DNA of 64,000 bases from Marinomonas sp. MED121 (GTDB taxonomy: Bacteria; Pseudomonadota; Gammaproteobacteria; Pseudomonadales; Marinomonadaceae): contig NZ_CH672432.1 of assembly GCF_000153025.1 (NCBI RefSeq), positions 137,186 to 201,185 on the forward strand. The letters are read 5' to 3'. The notes under the pieces are model-generated. The model searched no databases, had not been told where the DNA came from, and saw only the letters and a program-made list of their open reading frames with translations. The translations under genes and the position numbers were made by a program. Numbering within the stretch: the first letter of the stretch is position 1; every line of letters starts with the position of its first letter. This document shows positions 23,001 to 30,579 of this stretch, piece by piece.

Positions 23001-26000
23001 CCTTTGAGGCTGCGCTTTCTGATAATGATCGAATTTATGCCACCATAGATGGCAGTGCATTGAATAATGATGGCAAAGACAAGGTCAGTTTCTTTGCGCC
23101 TTCCATCTCAGGTCAAACTGATGTCATTAACAAAGCTTTAAAGCAAGCCAGTATTTCAGCCAGTGAACTTGGTTATATTGAAGCCCATGGGACAGGCACA
23201 ATACTCGGTGATCCTATTGAAATTGAAGCCTTAACGAATGTGCTAAACACACAATCAAAGCCGTTTGATGACCAAGTTGCAGACAGTAAAGAGCAGACGC
23301 TCTGCTACCTTGGGTCCCTCAAGAGCCAAATGGGGCATTTAGGCGCTGCCGCAGGCGTTGCTGGTGTTATCCGCAACGCTTTGTGTTTATATTATAAAAA
23401 AATCCCACCAAGCCTTGGGGCGCACAAAACCAATCACAACATAAACCTTGCCAAAGCGGGCCTTAAAATAGCCCCTGTTACGCTGGATTGGGCCTCTGAT
23501 AAACGATATGCAGGTATTAGTAGCTTTGGAATAGGGGGAACGAATGCGCATCTAATTATGGGAGAATCCCCTGATACTTCAAAAATACGAAATAAGCCCT
23601 TGGTTACTTTGACCCAATTTAAGTTAAAATCTTACCTTTCTGATTTTTATATAAAAAATCCCCCTATTAGTTCTGCTGGGAACCCGACAGGTACCAAGCA
23701 AGAGCCCTTTAAAGAGTCAGTCAATTTTCAAATTGATAAGAACCAAGAAGAAAAGAGTAATAGCACAGAAGTTAATAAAATCGTCCAGCAAGCTGAATCC
23801 CAATGGATAATGAAAGAAAGTTGGCAACGTGAAAAGCGTCTATCAGCCAATAAATATTTATCTCAAAATGAGAATTCAGCTGCTAATTACATCATCATTG
23901 ATGATCTTGCGGATAATGGTACTTTATTAGCAGAAAGCCTTATAAAACAAGCTCAATCACATATTCAACAACAAACTCAACTACAGACTCAGCAAGAGAC
24001 AAGCCAAGCTAATCTGAGTACGCCGCTTATTTATCCGAGTCTGGATAAGATTAATTATGAGGAAATCAGTCAACGCCTTGCGATTAATGCTGATAAGCGG
24101 GTTCCATTTGTCATCATTCAATTTAATCAAGCACCACATTCATACCATGATACAACTCCAGTCAATTTAGATGACTATTCTCATAGTTATTCAGATAGCT
24201 ACTATTTGTCTTGGTGTAAGCTGATCCGTTTTTTCAAAACATGGTCTTCTAACGCTTTAAACACATCACTTGAATTTATTAATTTAGTACAAGGTAGTGC
24301 TGAAGTTTTAGGAGATGAAGACATAAGACCTGAAGTAGGTTTATTGCTTAGCTTTAGCCAAACATTAGACATTGAGTTTGATCATTTAAGGTATCGTGTT
24401 CTAGATCTTGAGCCTTCCTATCAATGTGATAATTTAAGCCAAGCGATACCAGTACTAGCAAATTCAGATCAAGCTCATTACGCCTTAAGAGGCCAATATA
24501 TTTGGCGTAAAACCTATCAAACTTGCCATGATTTCAACCAAGAAACCCTGCCGATATTTACAGCAGCGAATAACACCAGGGTAAATAAGACTGAGCAAAC
24601 CGTTATTTATCTTGTAACCGGTGGCACAGGAGGGGTAGCAACTGCGATCACAGAAACTTTATTGTCTCAAGCCAATACAAGGGTGATCAGTATCAGTCGA
24701 TCCAAGGGGATGAATGCGCTAGATCCGACGCAGGTATTAAATCATATAAAATGCGATGTCACTGACATTATGGCGATGGAATGGCTAAGCACTCTCATTA
24801 AAGAGACTTTTGGTAAGATCACGGGGGTTATTCATACTGCAGGTGCACCAGGTACAGGCTTAATCAGACTGTTAGATGAAGATCAAGCCACCCAGAATAT
24901 GGCAGCCAAAATACAAGGTGCCATTAACATTGAAAAAACCTTCGTCAAACTCAAACCACAAATTGTCATGTATTGCTCATCCATGTCAGTCATTGATGCG
25001 ATAGCAGGGCAAACAGACTATTGTGCGGCTAACCACTTCTTAGATTTAATCGCAAAGAAACAAAACCAGACCTATAACAGCACTCAGTTTGTCAGTATTA
25101 ATTGGCCAACGTGGAATAAAACCGGCATGGCAAAAGATATCGAGCCGACAGCTTTTGCGATCAATCAACGTCAAGGTCAGAGCTTGTTTAAGAAACTTAT
25201 ATCGGCACAAGACAATCAATACCTTATTTCCCCTCTAGATAGAGATAATCGATCAAGGTTATTTAGTCAGATTAATCGAAAACAAAATGAGCTAAATGTA
25301 GATGCTATCCACAAGACAGAAGCAAATAATACAGCTTCAATAAGGACATATTTGGACTCACTGTTTAAAACAAGTTTAGGGCTTGAAGAGATTGACCATA
25401 ACAGGTGTTTTTACGATTTAGGTGGTGACTCACTGTCGATACTGGACATATTTGATGCTCTGCAAAAACGCTTTTTGAGCAAGGTCACTCTGGCTGACTT
25501 GAGCCATGAAGTTAGTATAAATCGACTATTATCCTTGTTAGAAACAAGCTCACATAACTTAAACAAAACGATGATCAGGCTAAATAAAGATGAATATCCT
25601 TCTTTATTTGAATTAAAAGCCGGTGAGGGCGAAGTGACGCTTATCATTCACCCTATAGGCGGTGAATTAGGGGGCTATCGTCACTTGATTAATGAGATAA
25701 AGTCATCTTATTCATCAGCTAATGTCTTTGGCCTTAAGGACCCCATTTATCATGATAATAAAGACAAGTTAGATAATATCGAAGACTTTGCGAATCGCTA
25801 CCTCAATCTCATTAATACCTTAAAGCCCCAACGTATTATTGGTTGGTCTTTTGGGGCGCTAATTACTTGGGAGCTCATACGTTTGTTAGAAGAGCAAAAG
25901 CTTAATAATGGGGCGATTAACCCAAAGCACATGGAGTTTGTATTAATCGACCCGCCGTTATTAAGCGCGCATGATCAATTAGACTCGAATCAAAATCCTT

Positions 26001-26401
26001 TTATTTCAGAACTGATGCAACAATACCCAGATTTAAAAAGCAGAGTAAGCGGCGATATGTCCGCAGACGAGTTAGCTAACATCATCTTAGACACAAGCTC
26101 AATTCAGGAACCATTAGTAAAATATAACAATACTGAGATAACACATTTTTTCGAAACCATCATGCAGACCTGTGAAAAGAATCAATTGGCAATCGCTCGC
26201 TATAAGCCTAACGAACAACTAAGCGCCCAAGCAAAGCTATTGATTGCAAAATCACATTCAGCAACTCACATTAAAGCGATGCAAGTTTATTGGGACACGA
26301 TATTGCCAAACAACGAAATGCAACTCATTGAGGGTGACCATTATTCAATCTTAGCCAAAGAGCATGTCGCCAGCTTGCTTGAGAAAATTATTGAAGATTA
26401 A
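17024..26401 (+). CDS. Hybrid NRPS-PKS with AT-less polyketide module and terminal thioesterase
   Basis: Approximate order: A1 20-520 with no condensation domain before it (loading module); carrier Ser 590; C 650-1080 (HHLIIDG at 793); A2 1125-1630; carrier (GLNSI, Ser 1688); ketosynthase 1759-2180 with Cys1919 in TACSSS, His2055 in EAHGTGT and His2105 in GHLGAAAG; a 340-residue Q-rich and structural segment; ketoreductase 2530-2713 (TGGTGG, Tyr2666 in DYCAAN); carrier (GGDSL) about 2803; thioesterase with GWSFG near 2940 and GDHYS near 3105. There is no acyltransferase domain, so the extender must be loaded in trans. Pocket codes: A1 DAFFLGATFK (Val/Ile-like), A2 DITQIGLVYK (Gly-like, close to A1 of the previous gene). 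The ATG at 17024 is preferred to an in-frame TTG at 17006 because AGAGAG precedes it at good spacing. The 117-bp gap upstream shows no clear terminator. Confidence 0.96.
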   Translation: MDTTQNKMDRLFANQMSVIKLFKSRAKDYSDTIAIEENDVKISYAELDYLSEVMASNLQDQGVSNSSKLAICLERSKDLIVSLLAIIKCGAIYIPLDPAAPLARQKKILAQSGARFGLGDVPETEHITPLCVETLMKGNLNDISNLGAGAALCEKGQNPAICIFFTSGSTGTPKGVLIREKAIINLVIEPAYVSIKPDNRMANWSNPTFDAQLFEIWGALLNGATLVVFSQKELFEPSVFAEKVHKAKIDYAFLTSTLFNFMVENHVAAITQIKHLLVGGEALSAHASKRFFEAQGASIKSQLYNAYGPTECTTFSLCHALEATRLSEYQQKGRVPIGVAIGQTSILIIKENNKIALKGEKGELYLSGPSLAEGYLNDAVQTEKRFTFRADLGANSQNLWYKTGDLVVLNDNNEVDYLGRLDDQVKIRGHRVEVGEIDHYLLTHPYIKEAATFGVSQSLGEKDLYSYLVLNQENNNALSKQDVKEYLKHSLPSYMLPHRIFITDKMPLTANQKLDKKRLLSSDLPELTELTTELTKLKTNSTHSLLANKEEQGIQPVSFNEKMGLEGLFDTLLLGAYTTSQTFIEAGGDSLKAMSLVAKLKQEYFIELKVSELLSQTTIDDLIIKMSARLKIAKLGKVALEKGNTEKGNTTDTKQNATHYLASLEQTRLYFLQALKPESNAYYAPYHFYLDQVLVKPQLEQAWHMLLTRHQVLRSQFLLKNGELNVQIKSDLAIEINYKNIDESELAQRLKAFNQAAFDLTNGPLVKVNLFEIRQDTNEIGTSHAKQVLSFNFHHLIIDGWSLNTLFKELSLIYNGLSTDKAVELNPLAASYADFSESQRIETSQLTYEKNKGFWLTRLKSAQQTPRLFNQSIHASEQGSQIKLGLDNEAWKQIVNKVNEEGVTLFSFILSAYQVALSAILGQASIPIGSPIANRNHPDYEKLVGMFANTSVFIIQDESNVTSSYLQSVHQDVIQTLSHQDLDYQTLNSLNQSIDQRALFECLLVLENTDLSHLNFANTHQESETGFAGDAKFPVSLYVSQHQEGAELCLEYQHACLDAVAAQTLLNAISDSLTLLVKEPDQSITHLKYALTEQLAVRESTASNKAFQHQIEDLDANKSFIELFEEQVIKTPNKIAHTWYEEHTQIKHEISYQSLNEITNQLAHYLIEKNLGAGDIIGLASAWSHYTSICILAIAKIGAAYLPLDPRNPKARSMSMFNDAGVKFVIGEEANLKAFAKTTFTLALDLASTQALLAQKNHQNLIRTNQITRPITIENQLAFVIYTSGSTGSPKGVMVSQANIINLLFSLKRILELSPDETFLSITAPSFDIHVTELYLPLVTGSKIAFIAWEEIHTPAKLSKMQQNHNVTVMQATPATWQLLIDTDWQPDRQLKMITGGDHLSMPLKDALLARDARLFNLYGPSEAAVYCAGAEMHIQEKSIHIGYPIPNNRLYVLDEAKKPVKLGEIGELYVAGANVGLGYLNNPALTQLKFTQDPFVDHQNVKKRMYQTGDLAIQRDDGAIELAGRADFQIKINGFRIEAGEIEHCILSHQGITQALVVQQQDESAGDLIIAYIIPNKASLSQTESLIKNIKARLATSLPTYMQPSLIMPLETFPLTQNGKIDRSRLPKADWQSLEKLPYSVKAKPYPIKHSVDNYEQVVKQILSTAKAITDFELQANHAFFEAGLNSILLMKLHHKLINNELIQLSLKENKALDSLSLMAMFDAANAQELAHHIIGKDKPSRQQDQAFDQKALKKRSNKVAIIGMAVNLPNASNLTEFWQVISQAQSTIKSTGKSNLDLPNWVNAVSSLKGATDFDPTYFGISEKDAQLLDPQQRHALMTAVHALEDANIKANDKLNMGVMVSSGESHYQDRILAGLKADTQLDKYHLSLLNEKDFLATRIAYHLNLKGPAVSVQTACSSSLVAIHQACQMLISGETHLCLAGGVNIDLNLLDGYPYREGMILSKQGVCKPFAETADGTVPANGVAMLVLKPFEAALSDNDRIYATIDGSALNNDGKDKVSFFAPSISGQTDVINKALKQASISASELGYIEAHGTGTILGDPIEIEALTNVLNTQSKPFDDQVADSKEQTLCYLGSLKSQMGHLGAAAGVAGVIRNALCLYYKKIPPSLGAHKTNHNINLAKAGLKIAPVTLDWASDKRYAGISSFGIGGTNAHLIMGESPDTSKIRNKPLVTLTQFKLKSYLSDFYIKNPPISSAGNPTGTKQEPFKESVNFQIDKNQEEKSNSTEVNKIVQQAESQWIMKESWQREKRLSANKYLSQNENSAANYIIIDDLADNGTLLAESLIKQAQSHIQQQTQLQTQQETSQANLSTPLIYPSLDKINYEEISQRLAINADKRVPFVIIQFNQAPHSYHDTTPVNLDDYSHSYSDSYYLSWCKLIRFFKTWSSNALNTSLEFINLVQGSAEVLGDEDIRPEVGLLLSFSQTLDIEFDHLRYRVLDLEPSYQCDNLSQAIPVLANSDQAHYALRGQYIWRKTYQTCHDFNQETLPIFTAANNTRVNKTEQTVIYLVTGGTGGVATAITETLLSQANTRVISISRSKGMNALDPTQVLNHIKCDVTDIMAMEWLSTLIKETFGKITGVIHTAGAPGTGLIRLLDEDQATQNMAAKIQGAINIEKTFVKLKPQIVMYCSSMSVIDAIAGQTDYCAANHFLDLIAKKQNQTYNSTQFVSINWPTWNKTGMAKDIEPTAFAINQRQGQSLFKKLISAQDNQYLISPLDRDNRSRLFSQINRKQNELNVDAIHKTEANNTASIRTYLDSLFKTSLGLEEIDHNRCFYDLGGDSLSILDIFDALQKRFLSKVTLADLSHEVSINRLLSLLETSSHNLNKTMIRLNKDEYPSLFELKAGEGEVTLIIHPIGGELGGYRHLINEIKSSYSSANVFGLKDPIYHDNKDKLDNIEDFANRYLNLINTLKPQRIIGWSFGALITWELIRLLEEQKLNNGAINPKHMEFVLIDPPLLSAHDQLDSNQNPFISELMQQYPDLKSRVSGDMSADELANIILDTSSIQEPLVKYNNTEITHFFETIMQTCEKNQLAIARYKPNEQLSAQAKLLIAKSHSATHIKAMQVYWDTILPNNEMQLIEGDHYSILAKEHVASLLEKIIED
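18946..18975 (+). repeat. Short in-frame 15-nt duplication in an NRPS linker
   Basis: Two tandem copies of a 15-nt unit encode EKGNT-EKGNT, between the first carrier and the C domain of the hybrid synthetase. A related threonine/leucine-rich repeat (ELT-ELTTELTKL) lies just upstream, at about 18600-18635, in the A1-carrier linker. Confidence 0.7.
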
Positions 26402-26817
26402 AGCAGGCTTCAAATGTTAGCTAGAGCCTTTAACTCAAGTAAGCAAAGTGAAGCAAAAGGAAAAAGGAAAAAGGAAAAGGAAAAGGAAAAGGAAAAGGAA
26501 AAGGAAATCAGCAACAAGGTTAAAACTTATTTCGATATTTCCAAATAATTTATTCATAACTAACGAAAATACAAAGCAGGTCTCATTTAAAAATCTTAAA
26601 CAAGACCTGATCAGTTTGGTTTGAACAAGCCACAGGCCTTTAAGAATCTATATTCAGCTTAAGCCAGATAAAATTTTCGGGTCCACTAAACTTGGTACAA
26701 AACTCTTAATTTTAATTCTCTGACAAGCAATACCTTAACTTCAATACATACTTAAATTAAGATGATTAGTTAATTTGTCGAATAGCGTTTGAATCGCCTA
26801 TCTTTCCTAAACACCCT
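26402..26817. other. AT-rich gap after the NRPS-PKS cluster
   Basis: No coding frame, RNA gene or strong terminator is visible in these 416 bases. They hold a purine hexamer repeat (26455-26507) and a weak inverted repeat, CAGGTCT / AGACCTG, about 26577-26609, with a loop of roughly 19 nt that could be a poor terminator for the synthetase operon. Confidence 0.6.
26455..26507. repeat. Purine hexamer tandem repeat (AAAAGG)n
   Basis: About eight copies of AAAAGG, two of them with one extra A, stand in tandem about 55 bases after the stop of the hybrid synthetase. All purines lie on the + strand. It is a simple-sequence tract that may vary in length. Confidence 0.9.
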
Positions 26818-27447
26818 TTAATTGAATCTTATTAAAGTATTTTTTAGGCTTTGTAAGTCAAGCGCCCCTGATAGTACTAAATCTTGATTAACTACTAATG
26901 ATGGCGTTGAATGTATTCCATACTCGTTAGCAATTGCTCTATCATCTTTAATCTCTTCGATGCGTTGAGGGTCACTATAATCATTTAAGAATTTGTTGAT
27001 ATCTAAGCCTGTTTCTTTGGCTATATTAGTAAGTACATCTAAATCGCCAATATTTCGATGTTGACTCATATGTGCATGTGTTACAGCATCAAAATAGTTC
27101 CAATACATTTTGTTCCCACCCTGTAATTTTGCAGCTTTACACGCAATTAACCCAGGCATAGAAAAGGGGTATTCAAAACTTTCACTACGCATACCTTCAA
27201 CATTAATACGGTTAAAGTCATCAGCTAGCAAACATTGCTCCCAATGTTTAAGAATAGTGCGTTTTGCTTGTGCCATCGACCCTCCAAACTTGGCAATCAT
27301 TTCTTCTCTTGAGGAGGATAATGCAAAAGCATGATGATGAATCTCTAAATTGAATTCTAAATCTAATTGTCGAATCCTAGGTGATAATACATAGCACCAA
27401 CCGCAAATTACATCATGAAAAAAATCGATGCGAATAAGTTTATTCAT
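26818..27447 (-). CDS. DsbA-family thiol oxidoreductase (FrnE-like)
   Basis: A 209-residue thioredoxin-fold protein of the DsbA/FrnE type. The redox motif CGWC is at 15-18 right after the first strand, and the cis-proline loop STPSLVV is near the C-terminus, with the helical insertion between. There is no signal peptide, so it should act in the cytoplasm, unlike periplasmic DsbA. The start has a good AAGGAG site 7 bases ahead. It lies 21 bases after the glutathione transferase gene and shares its direction, so the two probably form a thiol-related operon divergent from a LysR regulator. FrnE proteins reduce or oxidise disulfides or act as isomerases on aromatic substrates; the substrate here is unknown. 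Confidence 0.85.
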   Translation of the reverse strand: MNKLIRIDFFHDVICGWCYVLSPRIRQLDLEFNLEIHHHAFALSSSREEMIAKFGGSMAQAKRTILKHWEQCLLADDFNRINVEGMRSESFEYPFSMPGLIACKAAKLQGGNKMYWNYFDAVTHAHMSQHRNIGDLDVLTNIAKETGLDINKFLNDYSDPQRIEEIKDDRAIANEYGIHSTPSLVVNQDLVLSGALDLQSLKNTLIRFN

Positions 27448-27468
27448 ATTTTACTCCTTAAGGTATTG

Positions 27469-28350
27469 TTACCAAGTGACGCTAGGACCAGCTGGGATTA
27501 TGGAGAAAGGGTTAATGTGCTTATGAGAATAGTAATAATGAAGCTTCATGTGATTGATATCGATTGTTTCTCTAATACATTTTTTTTGGACTAAATCACG
27601 TAAATATCGGTAAAGGTTCTGGTACTCTTTCAATTGTTTTTTATTCGCTTTGAAGTGAACTTCATATACTGCTTCGAATCTTACTAACGACGGTAGAAGG
27701 AAAAAGTCTGAAAGGGTAATTACATCACCATGTAAATATTTAGATTGTCCTAGTTTAAGGTCTAAGCGATCTAAGGCGTTAAATAGTTCATTACTCTCTT
27801 TATCATAATCATGTTGGTTTGTTGCAAAACCAACATGATAGACCTTACGGTTAACATTATTATGGATCCAAGTATTTAGTTGTATTATTTTTTCAGATAA
27901 ACCTATAGGGACAAGATGGTGTTTATTTTTAGCTAACGAAAACCAATGTTGTGCAAGATTTAGGGCAATATTTGAAGAATTGTTATCAACAATTCTATTT
28001 TCTTTTTTGTCCCAAAGAATAGGTACTGTGACTCGCCCTGAATAATCCGGTTTTGTTTTTAAATGAAGTTCAATCAAATTCTGAGAGTGAGTGATAGGAT
28101 CAGTATTTACCGTATCAAATAACCAACCATTTTGGTCTCGTTTTGCTGCAACTGATGATATTGATATTACATCTTCAAGCCCTAAATATTTGATGACAAG
28201 TAATGGACGATGAGCAAAAGGGCAAGCTAGAGACATGTATAGATGATAACGGTTCTTTTCCAGCGTAAGATTTGAGTTAAATGTATCTTCGTAGGGCAAT
28301 TGCTCTGCGTCTATGTTTGGATGCCAAATACCGTGTTGTAAAACAGCCAT
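27469..28350 (-). CDS. Glutathione S-transferase, glutathionyl-hydroquinone reductase type
   Basis: A 293-residue cytosolic protein with the Xi-class layout. The motif ACPFAHR near residue 43 supplies the catalytic cysteine (family form CPWAHR), TVPILWD is the cis-Pro glutathione-binding strand, and an all-helical C-terminal domain follows. Members such as E. coli YqjG reductively remove glutathione from glutathionyl-hydroquinones. This one has Phe where most have Trp and is shorter than YqjG (about 328 residues). An AGGAG site precedes the ATG. It is the first gene of the pair with the DsbA-like gene and is divergent from the LysR gene across 148 bases, which suggests control by that LysR protein in response to a quinone or electrophile (inference). 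Confidence 0.85.
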   Translation of the reverse strand: MAVLQHGIWHPNIDAEQLPYEDTFNSNLTLEKNRYHLYMSLACPFAHRPLLVIKYLGLEDVISISSVAAKRDQNGWLFDTVNTDPITHSQNLIELHLKTKPDYSGRVTVPILWDKKENRIVDNNSSNIALNLAQHWFSLAKNKHHLVPIGLSEKIIQLNTWIHNNVNRKVYHVGFATNQHDYDKESNELFNALDRLDLKLGQSKYLHGDVITLSDFFLLPSLVRFEAVYEVHFKANKKQLKEYQNLYRYLRDLVQKKCIRETIDINHMKLHYYYSHKHINPFSIIPAGPSVTW

Positions 28351-28498
28351 AAAAACTCCTAAAACTTAAATTTACCTAGTGAATAATATTCAATCTTGAT
28401 ACAAATCCATAATAATTGGTTACGATAAGTAGATAAACTTGATATAAGTAACAATATAATTCACATATAGTAAACAATTGTGTTAAATGGTGTATAAA
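28351..28498. promoter_or_regulatory. Divergent control region between GST and LysR genes
   Basis: A 148-base, very AT-rich spacer separates the GST/DsbA pair from the LysR gene. It includes a perfect 8-bp palindrome, ACAATTGT, at 28474-28481. LysR regulators usually bind such shared promoter regions. No single T-N11-A site can be picked with confidence. Confidence 0.4.
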
Positions 28499-29389
28499 AT
28501 GAACAAAATTAGGGCACTGACTGTTTTTAGAAGAGTAGTAGAGCTTGGTAGCTTTAAAGGGGCTGCTGAAGACCTCAATTTATCGAAAGCTGCTGTCAGT
28601 AAAAATATCAATGAATTAGAAGAAGAGTTGCAGAGTCCATTAATAAATCGCACCACACGTAAGCTTCATATTACTGAAAGTGGGCGGTTGTACTATCAAC
28701 AAGTTTGTCACGTCTTAGACTGCTTGAAGAATGCTGATCAATCTATTATTGAGTCTCTAAATACATTAAAAGGTACTTTAAAAATAAGCGTACCCATGTC
28801 TTTAGGAATCATAGAGATAAACCCAATTATCTTTGATTTTATGGCTGAGCATCCTGACCTCCATGTTGAGGTTGTGATGAATGATAAATATGTTGACCTT
28901 ATTGAACAAGAAATTGATATATCGATTCGAGGTGGAGGCGTCTTAAATGATTCTAGTTTACGTTCACGCAAACTTACTGATATGAAACGGGTGTTATGTG
29001 CGTCGCCAGATTATTTAGCACAAGCCTCAAAGTTAAATAGCCCTGATGACCTTGTTGATCATAATTGTCTAATTTATAGCTTTTCTTTGTCCGCTAGAAG
29101 GTGGCTCTTTAAATATAATGATCAAGTGAAAGAAGTTGAGTTAACACAAGGCTCTTTTATTGCAAATAATGGTTTAGTTTTGAAACAGGCTGCATGTTTA
29201 GGACACGGAATAGTTTTATTACCTGACCTGTTTGTTAACAATGAAATTGAGCAAGGGCAACTAGTCGAGGTTTTACCTCAATGGTCTGCTGATAAACATT
29301 CTTTGTATTTGGTATATCCTTTTCATAAAGAGAAATCTCATAAAATTAGAGCTTTTATCGATTTTTTTACTAATCATTATTTAAAATAA
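28499..29389 (+). CDS. LysR-family transcriptional regulator
   Basis: A DNA-binding regulator of about 296 residues. The N-terminal winged helix-turn-helix (SFKGAAEDLNLSKAAVSKNI) occupies roughly residues 15-65, followed by a LysR substrate-binding domain (KISVPMS, IDISIRGGG, CASPDYLA, GHGIVLLPDL) to the end. An in-frame ATG four codons upstream (28487) is possible; 28499 is chosen because the family normally starts within a few residues of the first helix, though neither start has a strong ribosome site. It is divergent from the glutathione transferase/DsbA-like pair and convergent with the exporter gene (16 bases between stops). By family habit it should control the divergent pair and itself; the inducer is unknown. 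Confidence 0.9.
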   Translation: MNKIRALTVFRRVVELGSFKGAAEDLNLSKAAVSKNINELEEELQSPLINRTTRKLHITESGRLYYQQVCHVLDCLKNADQSIIESLNTLKGTLKISVPMSLGIIEINPIIFDFMAEHPDLHVEVVMNDKYVDLIEQEIDISIRGGGVLNDSSLRSRKLTDMKRVLCASPDYLAQASKLNSPDDLVDHNCLIYSFSLSARRWLFKYNDQVKEVELTQGSFIANNGLVLKQAACLGHGIVLLPDLFVNNEIEQGQLVEVLPQWSADKHSLYLVYPFHKEKSHKIRAFIDFFTNHYLK

Positions 29390-29405
29390 ATAGTTATTCA
29401 TAAGT

Positions 29406-30320
29406 CTAATTTGTTTTCAGATCAGATGAGGAGTTATCCATTTTTTTGCTAAAAATCTGTAATAAAAAAGTACATATTATGGATAATACGATACCAGGAT
29501 AAACCTCAACTAAAATAAGTTTACCTTCGAATATCAACATGATAAATGCTACAAATACAGGACTTAAATAAATATATGCCATGACTTTAACCGGTCCCAA
29601 TTTTACGGTCACTTTATGAATAATAATGGTTGATAACAAGGTTGAAAAAAGAGCGAGGTATAGCATATGAAATGCCATATTAAATGATACATTGTGCCAA
29701 CCCAAAGGGAGCTGGAGAATAAGAAGAGCTAATGTCATCCAAATAATTCCTCCCAACATAATACAAAAGACGGTAATTAAAGAGTCTTCACCATGATGCA
29801 ACGCCTTCATTGATATTGAAAAACCAACCATAGATAAACAACCTAGTAAAAAAATATAATCTCCTTGATTGAAGTTTAAGGCATATAAAGCCGAAATATC
29901 GCCTTTTAAAACAACCCAAGAAGTACCAATAGCAGCCAATAAATATATGAACAACAGGCTTAAAGAGAAATGTTGCCTAAAAACAATAATGCTAGCAAGA
30001 GCCGTCATAAAAGGAACTAAAGTGTAAATGGTTCCTGTATTTAATGGTGTTGTTGTTTTTAACGCTTCAAACATACAAATAAAGAAACTAGAAAAAAATA
30101 AACTCATGAGAAGCGTTTTAATAAAAATACTTTTTACTACTTTAGCTTTTTGTGGAGACAATAAAATAAAAGGGGAAAGGGTGAGGGTTGCTATAAAGAA
30201 CCTTAATAAGGTCAATGAAAGTGAATTCATTGTGCCAGCTAATTGGCCAGTCGATATAAATGAGCCTGCGACAATAGCTGTCACAAAAATTGATAAAAAA
30301 TGATATTTAATGTCTTTCAT
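29406..30320 (-). CDS. EamA/DMT-family inner-membrane transporter
   Basis: A 304-residue membrane protein with about ten hydrophobic helices arranged as two EamA repeats, typical of drug/metabolite exporters of the YdcZ/RhaT/PecM superfamily. Visible hallmarks are the first-repeat segment LRFFIATLTLSP and the second-repeat segment ending in VMAYIYLSPVFVAF. The start has AGGAG nine bases upstream. It is a single gene facing the LysR gene end to end. The substrate cannot be read from sequence; amino acids or small metabolites are usual. A role in exporting the peptide made by the cluster 3 kb away is possible but unsupported. Confidence 0.85.
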   Translation of the reverse strand: MKDIKYHFLSIFVTAIVAGSFISTGQLAGTMNSLSLTLLRFFIATLTLSPFILLSPQKAKVVKSIFIKTLLMSLFFSSFFICMFEALKTTTPLNTGTIYTLVPFMTALASIIVFRQHFSLSLLFIYLLAAIGTSWVVLKGDISALYALNFNQGDYIFLLGCLSMVGFSISMKALHHGEDSLITVFCIMLGGIIWMTLALLILQLPLGWHNVSFNMAFHMLYLALFSTLLSTIIIHKVTVKLGPVKVMAYIYLSPVFVAFIMLIFEGKLILVEVYPGIVLSIICTFLLQIFSKKMDNSSSDLKTN

Positions 30321-30579
30321 TACTTGATACTCCTACTTAAAAATAAAATTATTTTGAGTAGAGAATACTGCTTTAAAGGGACTAATAAAGATCTACTTAG
30401 TGATCTAACTGTTTACTAAATGGAAACCTAATTTGAAAATTAGTTTTTATATAAATATAACTAAAGATTGTTACTTAAAAGTGTTTAATCAGTTTACTAG
30501 ATAGCTGTTTATCAAAAACCATTAAATTTTTAAGCTTGTTTTGAAAGGACAAAAAATTATCAAGTTTGGAGATTTAAAT

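Noticed and set aside
29406..30320. EamA transporter as the exporter of the NRPS product
   Set aside because: It is separated from the cluster by four other features and has its own promoter. The family usually moves small metabolites, so no link is shown.
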